Positions 9,063-17,000 of a DNA stretch of 64,000 bases are shown piece by piece; the stretch's first letter is position 1, and the number at the start of each line of letters is the position of its first letter. The position numbers were made by a program, and so were the translations under genes. Source of the stretch: Dyella marensis (GTDB lineage: Bacteria > Pseudomonadota > Gammaproteobacteria > Xanthomonadales > Rhodanobacteraceae); assembly GCF_900112865.1 (NCBI RefSeq), contig NZ_FONH01000005.1, positions 124,001 to 188,000 on the forward strand, read 5' to 3'. The notes beneath the pieces were generated by a model. It was not told the DNA's origin. It searched no databases and saw nothing but the letters and a program-made list of their open reading frames with translations.

Positions 9063-10172
9063 TTACTCGAACGCCTCGACACCGGTGCGCAAAGCGTAAC
9101 CGTCGAAACCCGCCTCGATCTGCTCCAGCGTGAGCAGCCCCACGCAAGGCATCGCGCCCTTGGCAGCGATCATCCCGTCCGCCATGCAGCGTGCCAGCAC
9201 CACCGCAGGCGTCACTGGCACCTGCGGGCCGTCGCCGGCATCCGCGCTAAGCCACCAGCGCAGCCGCAGCGGCTGTCCGTCCTTGCCGGTGCCGCTGAGT
9301 TCCACCGTCATGCCGCCGACGTCGGAACCGAAGCGGATGAACAGCTCGCTGAAGCGCCGCAGCGCGGGCGCATACGCGGCGAGGTTGCGGATCAGCCCCA
9401 GCCGCACCAGCGCCGCCGCGCACCAGGTGCCGCCCTGCAACAGCGGCAGTTCGAGACCCGCGCGGAACATCACCGTGCGCACCTGCGGATAGCGAGCCGG
9501 AAACAGATCGAGATCGGGAATCTCGCACACGCCGACGCGGCGCCGTCCGAATGGAAACGACTGCAGCCGGCTGTCCATCCAGCCATGCGCCACCTGCCAG
9601 CGCCCATTGCGCCACACGCGGATCGGCCGGCCGCAATAGCCGAGGATCGACGCCACCGTCGCATCGCCGCGCGGCGTGCGGTTGCCGGGATTGATGGTGT
9701 GCTCGATGGCGTCCAGCTGCGCGAAGCGCGGCAGCAATGCATCGACCGCCGCCGAGCTCAGCGCCGGCACGCTGGACGCGCCGGCGACCAGCAGTCGCCC
9801 CGCGGCCAGCGCGCGTTCGTGCAAGCGCCCGATGCCGGTGACGAAGCCGCGGCCGTCGGCCAGGTCGATATAGTCGCTGCCGGCGTCGAGGCAGGCTTCG
9901 GCCACGCGATAGTCCTGGCCCTGGAACGGCCCGGCGGCGTGGATCACCAGTTGCGGCTGCAACGCGGCGAGCGCCCCGGCGAAACCCGCATCGCCGGTGT
10001 CGAGCGCGGCGACCCGCACCGACGGATCATCGAAAGAAGCGCGCTGCGCTTCCAGGGCATCGATCCGCCGTCCCGCCAGGATCAACTCGAAGCGCGCATC
10101 CCGCGCCAGACGCCGCGCCACGCGCGAACCGAACACACCGTTGGCGCCGATCACCACGACCCGCAAAGCCAT
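9063..10172 (-). CDS. Saccharopine dehydrogenase-like NAD(P)-binding protein
   Basis: 369-aa Rossmann-fold oxidoreductase-like protein. It has an N-terminal dinucleotide motif VVIGANGVFGSRVARRLA (a GxxGxxG variant), then LILAGRRIDAL, VIHAAGPFQGQDYRVAEACLDAGSDYIDLADG and GASSVPALSSAAVDAL, as in the Sacchrp_dh_NADP family. The start at 10172 places the motif at residue 6 onward. The C-terminal half lacks features that identify a substrate, and lysine metabolism should not be assumed. It faces the DUF4166 gene tail to tail. The upstream region 10173-10332 is shared with the divergent calpain-like gene and holds a cluster of CTAG palindromes. Confidence 0.82.
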   Translation of the reverse strand: MALRVVVIGANGVFGSRVARRLARDARFELILAGRRIDALEAQRASFDDPSVRVAALDTGDAGFAGALAALQPQLVIHAAGPFQGQDYRVAEACLDAGSDYIDLADGRGFVTGIGRLHERALAAGRLLVAGASSVPALSSAAVDALLPRFAQLDAIEHTINPGNRTPRGDATVASILGYCGRPIRVWRNGRWQVAHGWMDSRLQSFPFGRRRVGVCEIPDLDLFPARYPQVRTVMFRAGLELPLLQGGTWCAAALVRLGLIRNLAAYAPALRRFSELFIRFGSDVGGMTVELSGTGKDGQPLRLRWWLSADAGDGPQVPVTPAVVLARCMADGMIAAKGAMPCVGLLTLEQIEAGFDGYALRTGVEAFE

Positions 10173-10227
10173 CCCTGGAACTCCAATCCACCCGCGAAAG
10201 GCGCATTAGAACAGAACCGGCGCGCGA

Positions 10228-10265
10228 CCTAGGGCCGGCCCTAGGTAGGGATCGACCTAGCTAGG
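10228..10265. promoter_or_regulatory. CTAG-palindrome cluster, candidate operator
   Basis: An 18-base perfect palindrome, CCTAGGGCCGGCCCTAGG (10228-10245), is followed by the 10-base palindrome CCTAGCTAGG (10256-10265), giving four CTAG cores in 38 bases. CTAG is generally rare in proteobacterial DNA, so the cluster is unlikely to be chance. It lies about 67 bases before the calpain-like ATG and 55 bases before the divergent oxidoreductase ATG. It could be an operator for a dimeric regulator (LuxR/NarL-type sites have comparable symmetry) or a structured leader. The regulator is unknown. Confidence 0.5.
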
Positions 10266-10332
10266 CCCTGCAGGCGGCCATCGGGTTTCATCGCACGGTA
10301 CTTCCTGTCCTGCCCCGTTCGGAGCCCGCCCC

Positions 10333-11181
10333 ATGTCCAGCGTCAACGTCGCGTTCGCCGGTGTCGATATCCAGCGCTATCTCGGCCTGGCCGAACACAA
10401 TCCGGTGCTGGATCCGAAGATCGGCCCCGACAACAGCGCGCCGAACCGCTCGCTGTACAACAACGGTGCCGGGCAGCCGGACTTCAGTAACAACAGCCAG
10501 CCCAGCCCCGACGACGTCAAGCAGGAAGGCTACGGCGACTGCTATTTCGATTCGACCCTGGCCGCGCTGGCGCAGCAGCATCCGGATCAGCTCAAGAACA
10601 TGATCCACGACAACGGCAATGGCACGTTTACCGTGACGTTTCCGCACCAGAAGGACAACGGCGCCGGCAATCTGTGGGGCTTGTTCGGCGACGACTACCA
10701 CGACGTGAAGATCACGGTGAGCGACAAGGACCTGCCGTCCAACGGCACCAGTTCCAGCGACGGCACCGCCAAGTGGCCGGAAGTGATGGAAGCGGCCTAT
10801 GCCAAGCTGCGCGGCGGCTATGACGCGATTGGCAACGGCGGCAATCCCACCGATGCGATGGCCGCGCTGACCGGCAAGGGCGCCGACTACTACTCGCCCA
10901 AGGACGGCGCCGGCAAGATCGAGCAGGCGCTGAAGGACGGCAAGCTGGTGACGATCTCCACGCCCGAATCCGACGGCGACCAGGCCGGCATGGAAGCCGG
11001 CAAGAATCCGCACGGCCTGGTGGGCGGCCACGCTTATACCGTCACCGGCGTGTGCACCGGCCCCGATGGCAAGAAGTATCTGGAGCTGCGCAATCCCTGG
11101 GGCTTCGACCATCCGCAGAACATCCCGCTGGACCAGGTCAACGACGGTTCGATCGCGGAAGTGGAGATCGGCAACGCCTGA
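10333..11181 (+). CDS. Calpain-family (C2-like) cysteine protease
   Basis: 282 aa. The calpain catalytic set is visible: Cys70 in GYGDCYF (compare GDCWF of calpains), His233 in GGHAYTVTGV, and Asn254 in LRNPWG followed by GFDHP. The first ~60 residues are a Ser/Asn/Pro-rich tail without a Sec signal, and no calcium-binding domain is seen. The small size and lack of accessory domains fit stand-alone bacterial calpain-like enzymes. Export by a non-Sec route or an intracellular role are both possible. It is followed after 65 bases by an exported protein of unknown function and preceded by the CTAG palindromes. The triad makes activity likely; the target is unknown. Confidence 0.82.
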   Translation: MSSVNVAFAGVDIQRYLGLAEHNPVLDPKIGPDNSAPNRSLYNNGAGQPDFSNNSQPSPDDVKQEGYGDCYFDSTLAALAQQHPDQLKNMIHDNGNGTFTVTFPHQKDNGAGNLWGLFGDDYHDVKITVSDKDLPSNGTSSSDGTAKWPEVMEAAYAKLRGGYDAIGNGGNPTDAMAALTGKGADYYSPKDGAGKIEQALKDGKLVTISTPESDGDQAGMEAGKNPHGLVGGHAYTVTGVCTGPDGKKYLELRNPWGFDHPQNIPLDQVNDGSIAEVEIGNA

Positions 11182-11246
11182 GCCGCACGCGTGGCTTTGT
11201 GACGGCGCTCATGCGCCATCGACAAAACGCGTGGCAAGGTCGACCG

Positions 11247-12014
11247 ATGGCATCCATCGATAACGCAGGCCAGCAGTCCATGCCAAGGCGCCTCCATCCG
11301 GGGCGCCTTGGCGTATGCGCGGCGCTGCTGCTACTTTCGGCCGGCACTTCCGCATGGTCGACGCAGGCAGGGAAATCCATGTCCAGCTCCAGCGATCAGC
11401 AACAGGCCGCTCCGGCCGAAGTCGAGATCCTCCGCGGCCGCGCCGGCGTGGTCGGCCGTTCGCGGGTCGGCGTGTCGGCTATCGTCGCCACGCCGCCGCC
11501 GTTCCAGGGCGCGCTGCCCGGCGCGCGCGCCACGCTGATCGAAATGCGCGACGCGCCGATGCATCTGGAAAGCACCCTGGTGGTCAGCGAGAAGATGCTG
11601 CTGCCGCTGGCCGACGGCCTGCATCGCGTCAGCAAGCTCGCCACGCCGAGCGAGACCGACCGGCAAGGCCATGTGGCGATCGATGCCGAAGCGGCGCGCG
11701 CGGGTTCGCCGCGCGATGTATTCGTCAGCGATGACGGGCGGCTGCGCATCGGCGGCCCCGAAGTGAAAGCCGCCTACGACCTGCGTGTGCTGGCCTGGAC
11801 GCCGGACAAGCACGCGCCGCAGAGCGCCACGCTGGAGTGGCTGAGCGCCGCCTTCCCGCGCGAAAGCCTGCCGCCGCAGCAGATCAGGCAGCAGGCGGTG
11901 AAGGTCGGCGACCGGCTGCAGGTCGGCGGCGCCACCTTGACGGTCAAGGCGATCGAAGGGCAGACGCAGGAGCATCCGGCCTGGATCGAGTTCGAGCTTT
12001 CGCCGGGCAGTTAG
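11247..12014 (+). CDS. Exported protein of unknown function, 255 aa
   Basis: ATG 11247 has an upstream AAGGT; an alternative start at 11280 (MPRRLHPGRLGVCAALLLLS) would give a more typical signal peptide with cleavage near SAWSTQA. The mature part contains EVEILRGRAGVVGRSRVGVSAIVATPPP, LIEMRDAPMHLESTLVVSEKML and a C-terminal KVGDRLQVGGATLTVKAIE, a beta-rich pattern that I do not recognise. It follows the calpain-like protease in the same direction, so an inhibitor, chaperone or secreted partner is conceivable, but nothing in the sequence shows this. A repeat element begins about 25 bases after its stop. Confidence 0.6.
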   Translation: MASIDNAGQQSMPRRLHPGRLGVCAALLLLSAGTSAWSTQAGKSMSSSSDQQQAAPAEVEILRGRAGVVGRSRVGVSAIVATPPPFQGALPGARATLIEMRDAPMHLESTLVVSEKMLLPLADGLHRVSKLATPSETDRQGHVAIDAEAARAGSPRDVFVSDDGRLRIGGPEVKAAYDLRVLAWTPDKHAPQSATLEWLSAAFPRESLPPQQIRQQAVKVGDRLQVGGATLTVKAIEGQTQEHPAWIEFELSPGS

Positions 12015-12038
12015 AGAGGTCTGTTTCAAGCATCATCC

Positions 12039-12245
12039 TCGCGCTTCGTCCGAACCCTCACCCCAACCCCTCTCCCGGAGGGAGAGGGGCTTGCGCTGCG
12101 ATAGCCAGAAACGCCTCATCATTACTCACCGCTTCAAGGTGGAATCCTTCTCCCTCCGGGAGCACGCGGGGAGCGCACATGGATGTGCGCGGCTCTGAGG
12201 AGCGAGGAAGGTGCCGGCAGGCGGATGAGGGTTCGGCGAAGCGAC
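12039..12245. repeat. Palindromic repeat family 2, copy A with 45-base insert
   Basis: Fills most of the gene-free stretch 12015-12355. Outer arms GCTTCGTCCGAACCCTCA (near 12041-12060) and TGAGGGTTCGGCGAAGC (12226-12242) pair. Inside are CTCTCCCGGAGGGAGAGGGG (12070-12089, self-complementary) and TTCTCCCTCCGGGAG. Relative to the copy at 29190, this one has 45 additional bases (12163-12207) containing the perfect hairpin GCGCACAT-GG-ATGTGCGC (12173-12190). The same insert occurs in the opposite orientation at 62790-62860 with one base changed. The rest of 12246-12355 holds only the leader of the next gene, with AGGAG at 12343. Confidence 0.85.
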
Positions 12246-12355
12246 AACGTCGCAGCCCCCTACATGACTAACAGCAGGGCGCACCTCCCTTCACGCGCGG
12301 TGTAACTTCCTACGGTCGCGCCCGCCATCCCGGGCGCCCTCCAGGAGACCGCACG

Positions 12356-14854
12356 ATGCCGTCCGTCCGCCCCAAGGGACTTTCCCTCGCCGCCGCCTTG
12401 CTCGCCTGCCTGCCCGCCGCCGTGCTGGCCGGCTACGACAAGCCGCCGGAGCCGCTGCTCGGCGTGATGCATGCGCCGCTGCCGGCGACCCCGGTGCTCG
12501 ATCCCACCCGCCAGCGCATGCTGCTGGTCGAGCAGTCGCAGTATCCGCCGATCGCGCGCGTGGCCGAGCCGTATCTGAAGCTCGGCGGCCTGCGCATCGA
12601 GCCGGCCAATCATGCGCGGCACGATGCCTCGAGCGGCTACGGCATCCGCACCTGCCTGAAGAGCTTCACGGTGGAAGAAGTTGCCAGCCACAAGCAGTTG
12701 CCGGTGACGCTGCCGGCTGATGCCTGTCCGAGCGTGCCGCAGTGGTCGCCCGACGGCCGCCGCTTCGCCTTCGCCAATACCACGAAGGAGCGCACCGAGC
12801 TGTGGCTGGGCGATGCGCTGACCGGCCAGGTGCGCCGCGTCGACGGCGTGTGGCTCAACCCGGTGATGGAAGACGACGTGCAATGGCTGCACGGCAGCGA
12901 TTCGCTGCTGGTGAAGCAGGTGCCGGCCAATCTCGGCGCTGCGCCCAAGGTAAGCGAGACCTCCGGGCCGGAGATCAAGGAATCGATCGGCGGCAAGGGC
13001 GAGAGCAGCACCTACGAAGCCCGCGACACGCTGGGCAGTCCCGAAGACGAAGCCCTGTTCGAGTACTACGGCACGGCGCAGCTGGCGGTGGTCGATGCGG
13101 CCAGCGGCAAGGTCAAGGCGGTGGGCAAGCCGGGCGTGCTGGCCGGTGTGTCCGGCGCGCCCGACGGCGAGCATGTGCTGGTGGAGACGCTGAAGAAGCC
13201 GTACTCCTACGTCACCACCTATGAGCGTTTCGCGCGCGACGTCAGCGTGCTCGACGTGCGCAGCGGACAGTCCACCACGATCGCCTCGCTGCCGGTGGCC
13301 GACCGCGTGCCGGTGCGCGGCGTGCCGGTGGGCCCGCGCGATTTCGACTGGCGCGCCAATGCGCCGGCCACCCTGGTGTGGCCGGAGGCGCTGGACCAGG
13401 GCGACTGGAAGGTCAACGTCCCGCAGCGCGACAAGGTCATGCTGTGGAGCGCGCCGTTCAGCGGCAAGCCGCAGGAAGTGGCGCGCACCGTCCAGCGCTA
13501 CAGCGGCATGCGCTGGCTGGCGCAGGGCGACGAGCCCTTCGTCTACGAGTACGACGCCAACAAGCGCTGGATCCGCATCAGCCGCGTCGACGTCGCCCAT
13601 CCGGCCAAGCCCGCGCGCACGGTGTGGGATTACTCGATGGACGAGAACTACAAGCAGCCCGGCACGCTGCTGATGCAGCAGCAGCCCGACGGCGCGCGCG
13701 TGGTCCGGCAGGAAGGCGACTACGTCTATCTGGCCGGCGCCGGCGGCACGCCGCAAGGCGACCGGCCTTTCCTCGATCGCTATGCGCTGTCGAGCGGACG
13801 CACCGAGCGCCTGTTCCGCGGCGACGGTGCGGACCACTACGAAACCGCCCTGGCGGTGCTGCCGGGCGGCGAGCGCTTCATCACCGCGCGGCAGTCGCCG
13901 GCCGAGCCGGCGAACCTGTTCCTGCATGCGCTCGGCGCGCCGGTGAGCGATGCCAAGCCCGGCGAAGCGGCGTTCGCCTCCAGCAGCGAGGCGATCACGC
14001 ATATCGCCGATCCCACCCCGCAGGTGCGCGGCATCGCCAAGCGGCTGGTCACCTACAAGCGCAAGGACGGCGTGGAGCTGTCGTTCACCCTGTACACGCC
14101 GCCGGGCTACAAGGAAGGTACGCGCCTGCCGGCCGTGCTGTACGCCTATCCGCAGGATTTCGCCGACCCGGGCAAGGCGGGGCAGGTGAGCGGGTCGCAG
14201 CAGAAGTTCGACCTGCTGCGCGGCTATCGCCTGCTGCTGTTGTCGGGCTACGCCATCATCGACAACGCGTCCTTTCCGATCGTCGGCGATCCGCGCACCG
14301 CGTACGACACCTATGTCGAGCAGTTGGTGATGGACGCGCAGGCTGCCGTGGACAAGGCGGCGGAGCTGGGCGTGGTCGATCCTGACCGCGTCGGCGTGAC
14401 CGGTCACAGCCACGGCGCGCTGATGACCGCCAACCTGCTAGCGCACACCGGGCTGTTCCGCGCCGGCGTGGCCACCAGCGGCGGCTACAACAAGGACCTG
14501 ACGCCGTTCGGTTTCCAGAACGAGCGCCGCTCGCTGTGGCAGGCGCCGAAGGTGTACGAGCAGGCCTCGGCCTTCTTCCATGCCGACCGCATCAAGGCGC
14601 CGCTGCTGATCATGCACGGCATGGACGACGCCAATCCGGGCACCGAGCCGATCCAGTCGCCCAAGCTGTTCCAGGCGATCCGCGGCCTGGGCGGCACCAC
14701 GCGGCTGGTGATGCTGCCGCACGAGCCGCACTGGTACACCGCGATGGAGTCGAACGAGCAGGAGGTGTACGAGATGCTGAGCTGGTTCGACAAGTACGTG
14801 AAGAACGCCGCGCCGAAGGCTGCGGCGAAAGAGCAGGGCAAAGCCGCGCCCTGA
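12356..14854 (+). CDS. Secreted S9 family serine peptidase (glutamyl endopeptidase-like)
   Basis: 832 aa with an N-terminal Sec signal (LSLAAALLACLPAAVLAGYDKPP). A beta-propeller region (~residues 30-560) is followed by an alpha/beta-hydrolase domain. Catalytic Ser685 lies in GVTGHSHGALMTANLL, Asp757/758 in IMHGMDDANPG, and His792 in LPHEPHWYTAMES. The segments AYPQDFADPGKAGQVSGSQQKF and YGIRTCLK match the S9D/CGEP-type glutamyl endopeptidase group more than classical prolyl oligopeptidase. GHSHG replaces the commoner GHSYG. Likely periplasmic or secreted. The ATG at 12356 follows AGGAG with nine bases spacing. Substrate preference is family inference. Confidence 0.9.
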   Translation: MPSVRPKGLSLAAALLACLPAAVLAGYDKPPEPLLGVMHAPLPATPVLDPTRQRMLLVEQSQYPPIARVAEPYLKLGGLRIEPANHARHDASSGYGIRTCLKSFTVEEVASHKQLPVTLPADACPSVPQWSPDGRRFAFANTTKERTELWLGDALTGQVRRVDGVWLNPVMEDDVQWLHGSDSLLVKQVPANLGAAPKVSETSGPEIKESIGGKGESSTYEARDTLGSPEDEALFEYYGTAQLAVVDAASGKVKAVGKPGVLAGVSGAPDGEHVLVETLKKPYSYVTTYERFARDVSVLDVRSGQSTTIASLPVADRVPVRGVPVGPRDFDWRANAPATLVWPEALDQGDWKVNVPQRDKVMLWSAPFSGKPQEVARTVQRYSGMRWLAQGDEPFVYEYDANKRWIRISRVDVAHPAKPARTVWDYSMDENYKQPGTLLMQQQPDGARVVRQEGDYVYLAGAGGTPQGDRPFLDRYALSSGRTERLFRGDGADHYETALAVLPGGERFITARQSPAEPANLFLHALGAPVSDAKPGEAAFASSSEAITHIADPTPQVRGIAKRLVTYKRKDGVELSFTLYTPPGYKEGTRLPAVLYAYPQDFADPGKAGQVSGSQQKFDLLRGYRLLLLSGYAIIDNASFPIVGDPRTAYDTYVEQLVMDAQAAVDKAAELGVVDPDRVGVTGHSHGALMTANLLAHTGLFRAGVATSGGYNKDLTPFGFQNERRSLWQAPKVYEQASAFFHADRIKAPLLIMHGMDDANPGTEPIQSPKLFQAIRGLGGTTRLVMLPHEPHWYTAMESNEQEVYEMLSWFDKYVKNAAPKAAAKEQGKAAP

Positions 14855-14862
14855 AGTGGGCA

Positions 14863-14889
14863 CCGGCGCGGACGTTGCGTCCGCGCCGG
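14863..14889. terminator. Strong GC hairpin after S9 peptidase
   Basis: Perfect 11-base stem CCGGCGCGGAC/GTCCGCGCCGG with loop GTTGC, nine bases after the peptidase stop. There is no T-tract, so factor-assisted termination or mRNA 3'-end protection is more likely than simple intrinsic termination. It separates the peptidase from the convergent toxin gene. Confidence 0.6.
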
Positions 14890-14935
14890 CATCATGCCGC
14901 CATGCTTGAAAGAGCGCGTATCCCCCGCCCTGATT

Positions 14936-15202
14936 TCAGTGATCGCCGTAGTGGAACTTGCAACTGATGATGGAGATGCACTCATCATCGAAGGCGTAGA
15001 TCAGGCGGTCCTTCTTGTTGACGGATCTGGACCAGAAGCCGGCCAGATCGCCGCTCAACTCGTGAGGATCGCCCAGGCCGTCGTTGGGAGCCCGCTGCGC
15101 ATCCTTGATGAGGGCATGAATTTTCTTCAGGGTCTTCTTGTCTTCGGCCCAATCCTGGTAGTCCTTCCAGGCTTCGTCCGTGAACTTGATGCTTCGCGCC
15201 AT
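14936..15202 (-). CDS. yoeB: Txe/YoeB-family toxin (mRNA interferase)
   Basis: 88-aa RelE-superfamily toxin that would cleave mRNA in the ribosomal A site. It matches the YoeB type: IKFTDEAWKDYQDWAEDKKTLKKIHALIKDA, GLGDPHELSGDLAGFWSRSVNKKDRLIYAFD and the C-terminal SCKFHYGDH, in which the His-Tyr near the end are the active residues. An AAGGAGGG SD precedes ATG 15202. It lies 17 bases behind the antitoxin gene, the usual antitoxin-first order. All key residues are intact, so it is probably functional. Confidence 0.93.
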   Translation of the reverse strand: MARSIKFTDEAWKDYQDWAEDKKTLKKIHALIKDAQRAPNDGLGDPHELSGDLAGFWSRSVNKKDRLIYAFDDECISIISCKFHYGDH

Positions 15203-15219
15203 CGAGCGCCCTCCTTTTC

Positions 15220-15474
15220 CTACTCCTCGATCAGCGTCCGCTTCTTGGCCTTGCCGGCCTTGAACTGAGCGATGGACTTGGCGAGGTGATCGCGGTTTTC
15301 CCTGTTGCTGAGCAGGTGCACGGTGTCTGCCATCGAGTTGTAGTCCGCCAGGGACATGACTACGGCGTCTTCGTGATCGCGGCGATGGATGATGGTGATG
15401 GAGCAGTCGCTTGCCACAGTATCCAGCACCTCTTTGAGGTTGTTACGGGCGTCGGAAAAACTGACGACTCGCAT
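15220..15474 (-). CDS. yefM: YefM/Phd-family antitoxin
   Basis: 84-aa antitoxin. The N-terminal DNA-binding fold MRVVSFSDARNNLKEVLDTV is followed by HRRDHEDAVVMSLADYNSMADTVHLLSNRENRDHL, typical of YefM, and a basic/acidic C-terminal tail that would wrap the toxin. ATG 15474 is preceded by AGGAGAACCCT; an upstream in-frame start at 15537 lies inside the operator palindrome and is rejected. Product and complex are expected to repress the operon from the inverted repeat at 15515-15540. Confidence 0.93.
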   Translation of the reverse strand: MRVVSFSDARNNLKEVLDTVASDCSITIIHRRDHEDAVVMSLADYNSMADTVHLLSNRENRDHLAKSIAQFKAGKAKKRTLIEE

Positions 15475-15514
15475 AGGGTTCTCCTGTCTTGCCGGTGGCG
15501 CTGATGCCTTGCTT

Positions 15515-15540
15515 GACTTGTGCAGATTATTGCACAAGTC
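15515..15540 (-). promoter_or_regulatory. YefM/YoeB autoregulatory operator
   Basis: Perfect inverted repeat GACTTGTGCA - GATTAT - TGCACAAGTC, 40 bases upstream of the antitoxin start. The TGTGCA/TGCACA core resembles the TGTACA palindromes bound by YefM-YoeB in Escherichia coli (established family knowledge). The position is right for repression of the toxin-antitoxin promoter. Confidence 0.75.
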
Positions 15541-15710
15541 GAGTTTAGGGCATGTCCTAAAGCCGCAACAAAGCAGCCAACTCGGACCTGTCCCGACACC
15601 TATGGCAATGACTTTCTTGATTCCCTATGGCCTGCCGAGGTTAGTCGCCAAGCCTCACCTCAAGCCAGCTTCGCGGCCAGGATTCAGACAAAAGGAGCCT
15701 GCGCAAGGCC

Positions 15711-15741
15711 AAAAAAAACCCGCCACATGGGCGGGTTTTTC
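15711..15741. terminator. Bidirectional intrinsic terminator after rpmG
   Basis: Stem AACCCGCC/GGCGGGTT around loop ACATG-type bases (15717-15737), flanked by eight A on the left and a T-run on the right. It therefore works as a U-tract terminator on both strands. On the minus strand it ends the rpmB-rpmG transcript 17 bases after rpmG. The stretch 15541-15710 to its left holds no recognisable gene. Confidence 0.9.
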
Positions 15742-15757
15742 ACGGAATGCAGATCAA

Positions 15758-15925
15758 TTACTTGATCTTGCCTTCCTTGTAGATCACATGCTTGCGGACC
15801 ACCGGATCGTACTTCTTGAACTCGAATTTGTCCGGCGTGTTCTTCTTGTTCTTCTGCGTGGTGTAGAAGTGGCCGGTGCCGGCCGAGGAGATCAGGCGGA
15901 TCTTGTCGCTCTTGCTCTTGGACAT
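15758..15925 (-). CDS. rpmG: 50S ribosomal protein L33
   Basis: Short gene for a 55-residue protein, beginning [20 protein letters not shown] and ending [10 protein letters not shown], a clear L33. It contains no cysteine, so it is the zinc-free (C-minus) form. It starts 13 bases downstream of the rpmB stop, forming the usual rpmB-rpmG operon, and is followed by an intrinsic terminator. The start is supported by AAGGAG just upstream of ATG 15925. Confidence 0.97.
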   Translation of the reverse strand: MSKSKSDKIRLISSAGTGHFYTTQKNKKNTPDKFEFKKYDPVVRKHVIYKEGKIK

Positions 15926-15938
15926 GGCTCAGGGCTCC

Positions 15939-16175
15939 TTAGATCTTCTCGCCGCGGGCACGCAGGTCGGCGATCACGGCCTCGATGCCCTTCTTGTCGA
16001 TGGTGCGCAGCGCCTGGTTGGAGACGCGCAGTTTCACCCAGCGATTCTCGCTGGCGACCCAGAAGCGGCGCTCGTGCAGGTTGGGCAACCAGCGGCGACG
16101 GGTCTTGTTGTTGGCATGCGAGACGTTGTTACCAGTCTGCACACCCTTTCCGGTGACTTGGCATACACGGGCCAT
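15939..16175 (-). CDS. rpmB: 50S ribosomal protein L28
   Basis: 78-aa ribosomal protein: [38 protein letters not shown]..., the canonical L28 sequence, ending [12 protein letters not shown] 16175 is preceded by GGAGGT. The open frame extends to 16343 but that part is not homologous. First gene of the rpmB-rpmG operon; the promoter probably lies near 16342-16371. Confidence 0.98.
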   Translation of the reverse strand: MARVCQVTGKGVQTGNNVSHANNKTRRRWLPNLHERRFWVASENRWVKLRVSNQALRTIDKKGIEAVIADLRARGEKI

Positions 16176-16341
16176 GATGACCTCCGTAGATTCGTAGACC
16201 GCCCGTTGGCCAGGGCGACATCGGCCCAGCGGCGCCAGGCGCCACGCGATGCTGGAGGTTGCTGCTTTCGGGGGCTGCCGTGAGGTCCGCATCGCGTCGC
16301 GGACGTGCCCGTAAGGCCGGGCCGGCATGGCCGAGCCGCGC

Positions 16342-16371
16342 ATTCTCTCAGAAACCCGGGCGCTTGCGCAA
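16342..16371 (-). promoter_or_regulatory. Candidate sigma-70 promoter for rpmB-rpmG
   Basis: Read on the minus strand: TTGCGC (16371-16366), an 18-base spacer, then GAGAAT (16347-16342). The -35 is good and the -10 moderate. It lies in the 324-base gene-free stretch 16176-16499, which also carries the secB leader on the plus strand (GAGGGG SD at 16485-16490). Nothing else was recognised there. Confidence 0.35.
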
Positions 16372-16499
16372 TCTTTAAGCAGGCCGGGAGCTTGGGGGCA
16401 CTCCGAAAGCCCGGGCGGATCGCATGGCGGCCTGCCGGGATGTATGGAACAATCGGCCTCTTTGTCCGTTTCCGCAATCCAGATCGAGGGGTTTCACAG

Positions 16500-16991
16500 A
16501 TGGCAGACGTCAACGCCAACGGCCAGGCCGGCCAGCCGCAGCTGGTGCTGCAGAAGATCTATGTGAAGGACGTGTCGTTCGAGGCGCCCAACGCTCCGCA
16601 CATCTTCCAGGAGATCGGCGAGACCGACCAGCAGCCGCAGGTCCAGCTCAACCTCGGCCAGCAGGCCACCGAGCTGGGCAACGACCTGTACGAAGTGGTG
16701 CTCAGCCTCACCCTGACCTGCACCCTGGGCGACCGCACCGCCTACCTGGCCGAAGTGAAGCAGGCCGGCGTGTTCGGCGTGGCCGGCTTCGGCGAGGCCG
16801 ACCATGCCGGCATCATCGGCAGCTACTGCCCGAACCTGCTGTTCCCCTACGCCCGCCAGGTGATTTCCTCGCTGGTGATGGAGGGCGGCTTCCCGCCGTT
16901 CCTGCTGCAGCCGATCAACTTCGACGCGCTCTACGCCGAGCAGCAGCGCCGCGTCGCGGGCGGCGACGAGACCCCGGCCCTCAATAGCTGA
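16500..16991 (+). CDS. secB: Protein-export chaperone SecB
   Basis: 163-aa tetrameric chaperone that holds preproteins unfolded and delivers them to SecA. The family core is clear: LQKIYVKDVSFEAPNAPHIFQE, YEVVLSLTLTCTL, YLAEVKQAGVFGVAGF, LLFPYARQVISSLVMEGGFPPFLLQPINFDALYAEQ. ATG 16500 follows GAGGGG; the longer open frame upstream is not homologous. gpsA starts nine bases after its stop, the common secB-gpsA arrangement. Such a role suits a region rich in exported proteins. Confidence 0.98.
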   Translation: MADVNANGQAGQPQLVLQKIYVKDVSFEAPNAPHIFQEIGETDQQPQVQLNLGQQATELGNDLYEVVLSLTLTCTLGDRTAYLAEVKQAGVFGVAGFGEADHAGIIGSYCPNLLFPYARQVISSLVMEGGFPPFLLQPINFDALYAEQQRRVAGGDETPALNS

Positions 16992-17000
16992 GTTTCCTCC

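Noticed and set aside
10366-10603. Short overlapping frame inside the calpain-like gene
   Set aside because: Shadow frame; the main frame carries all triad residues and normal codon bias.
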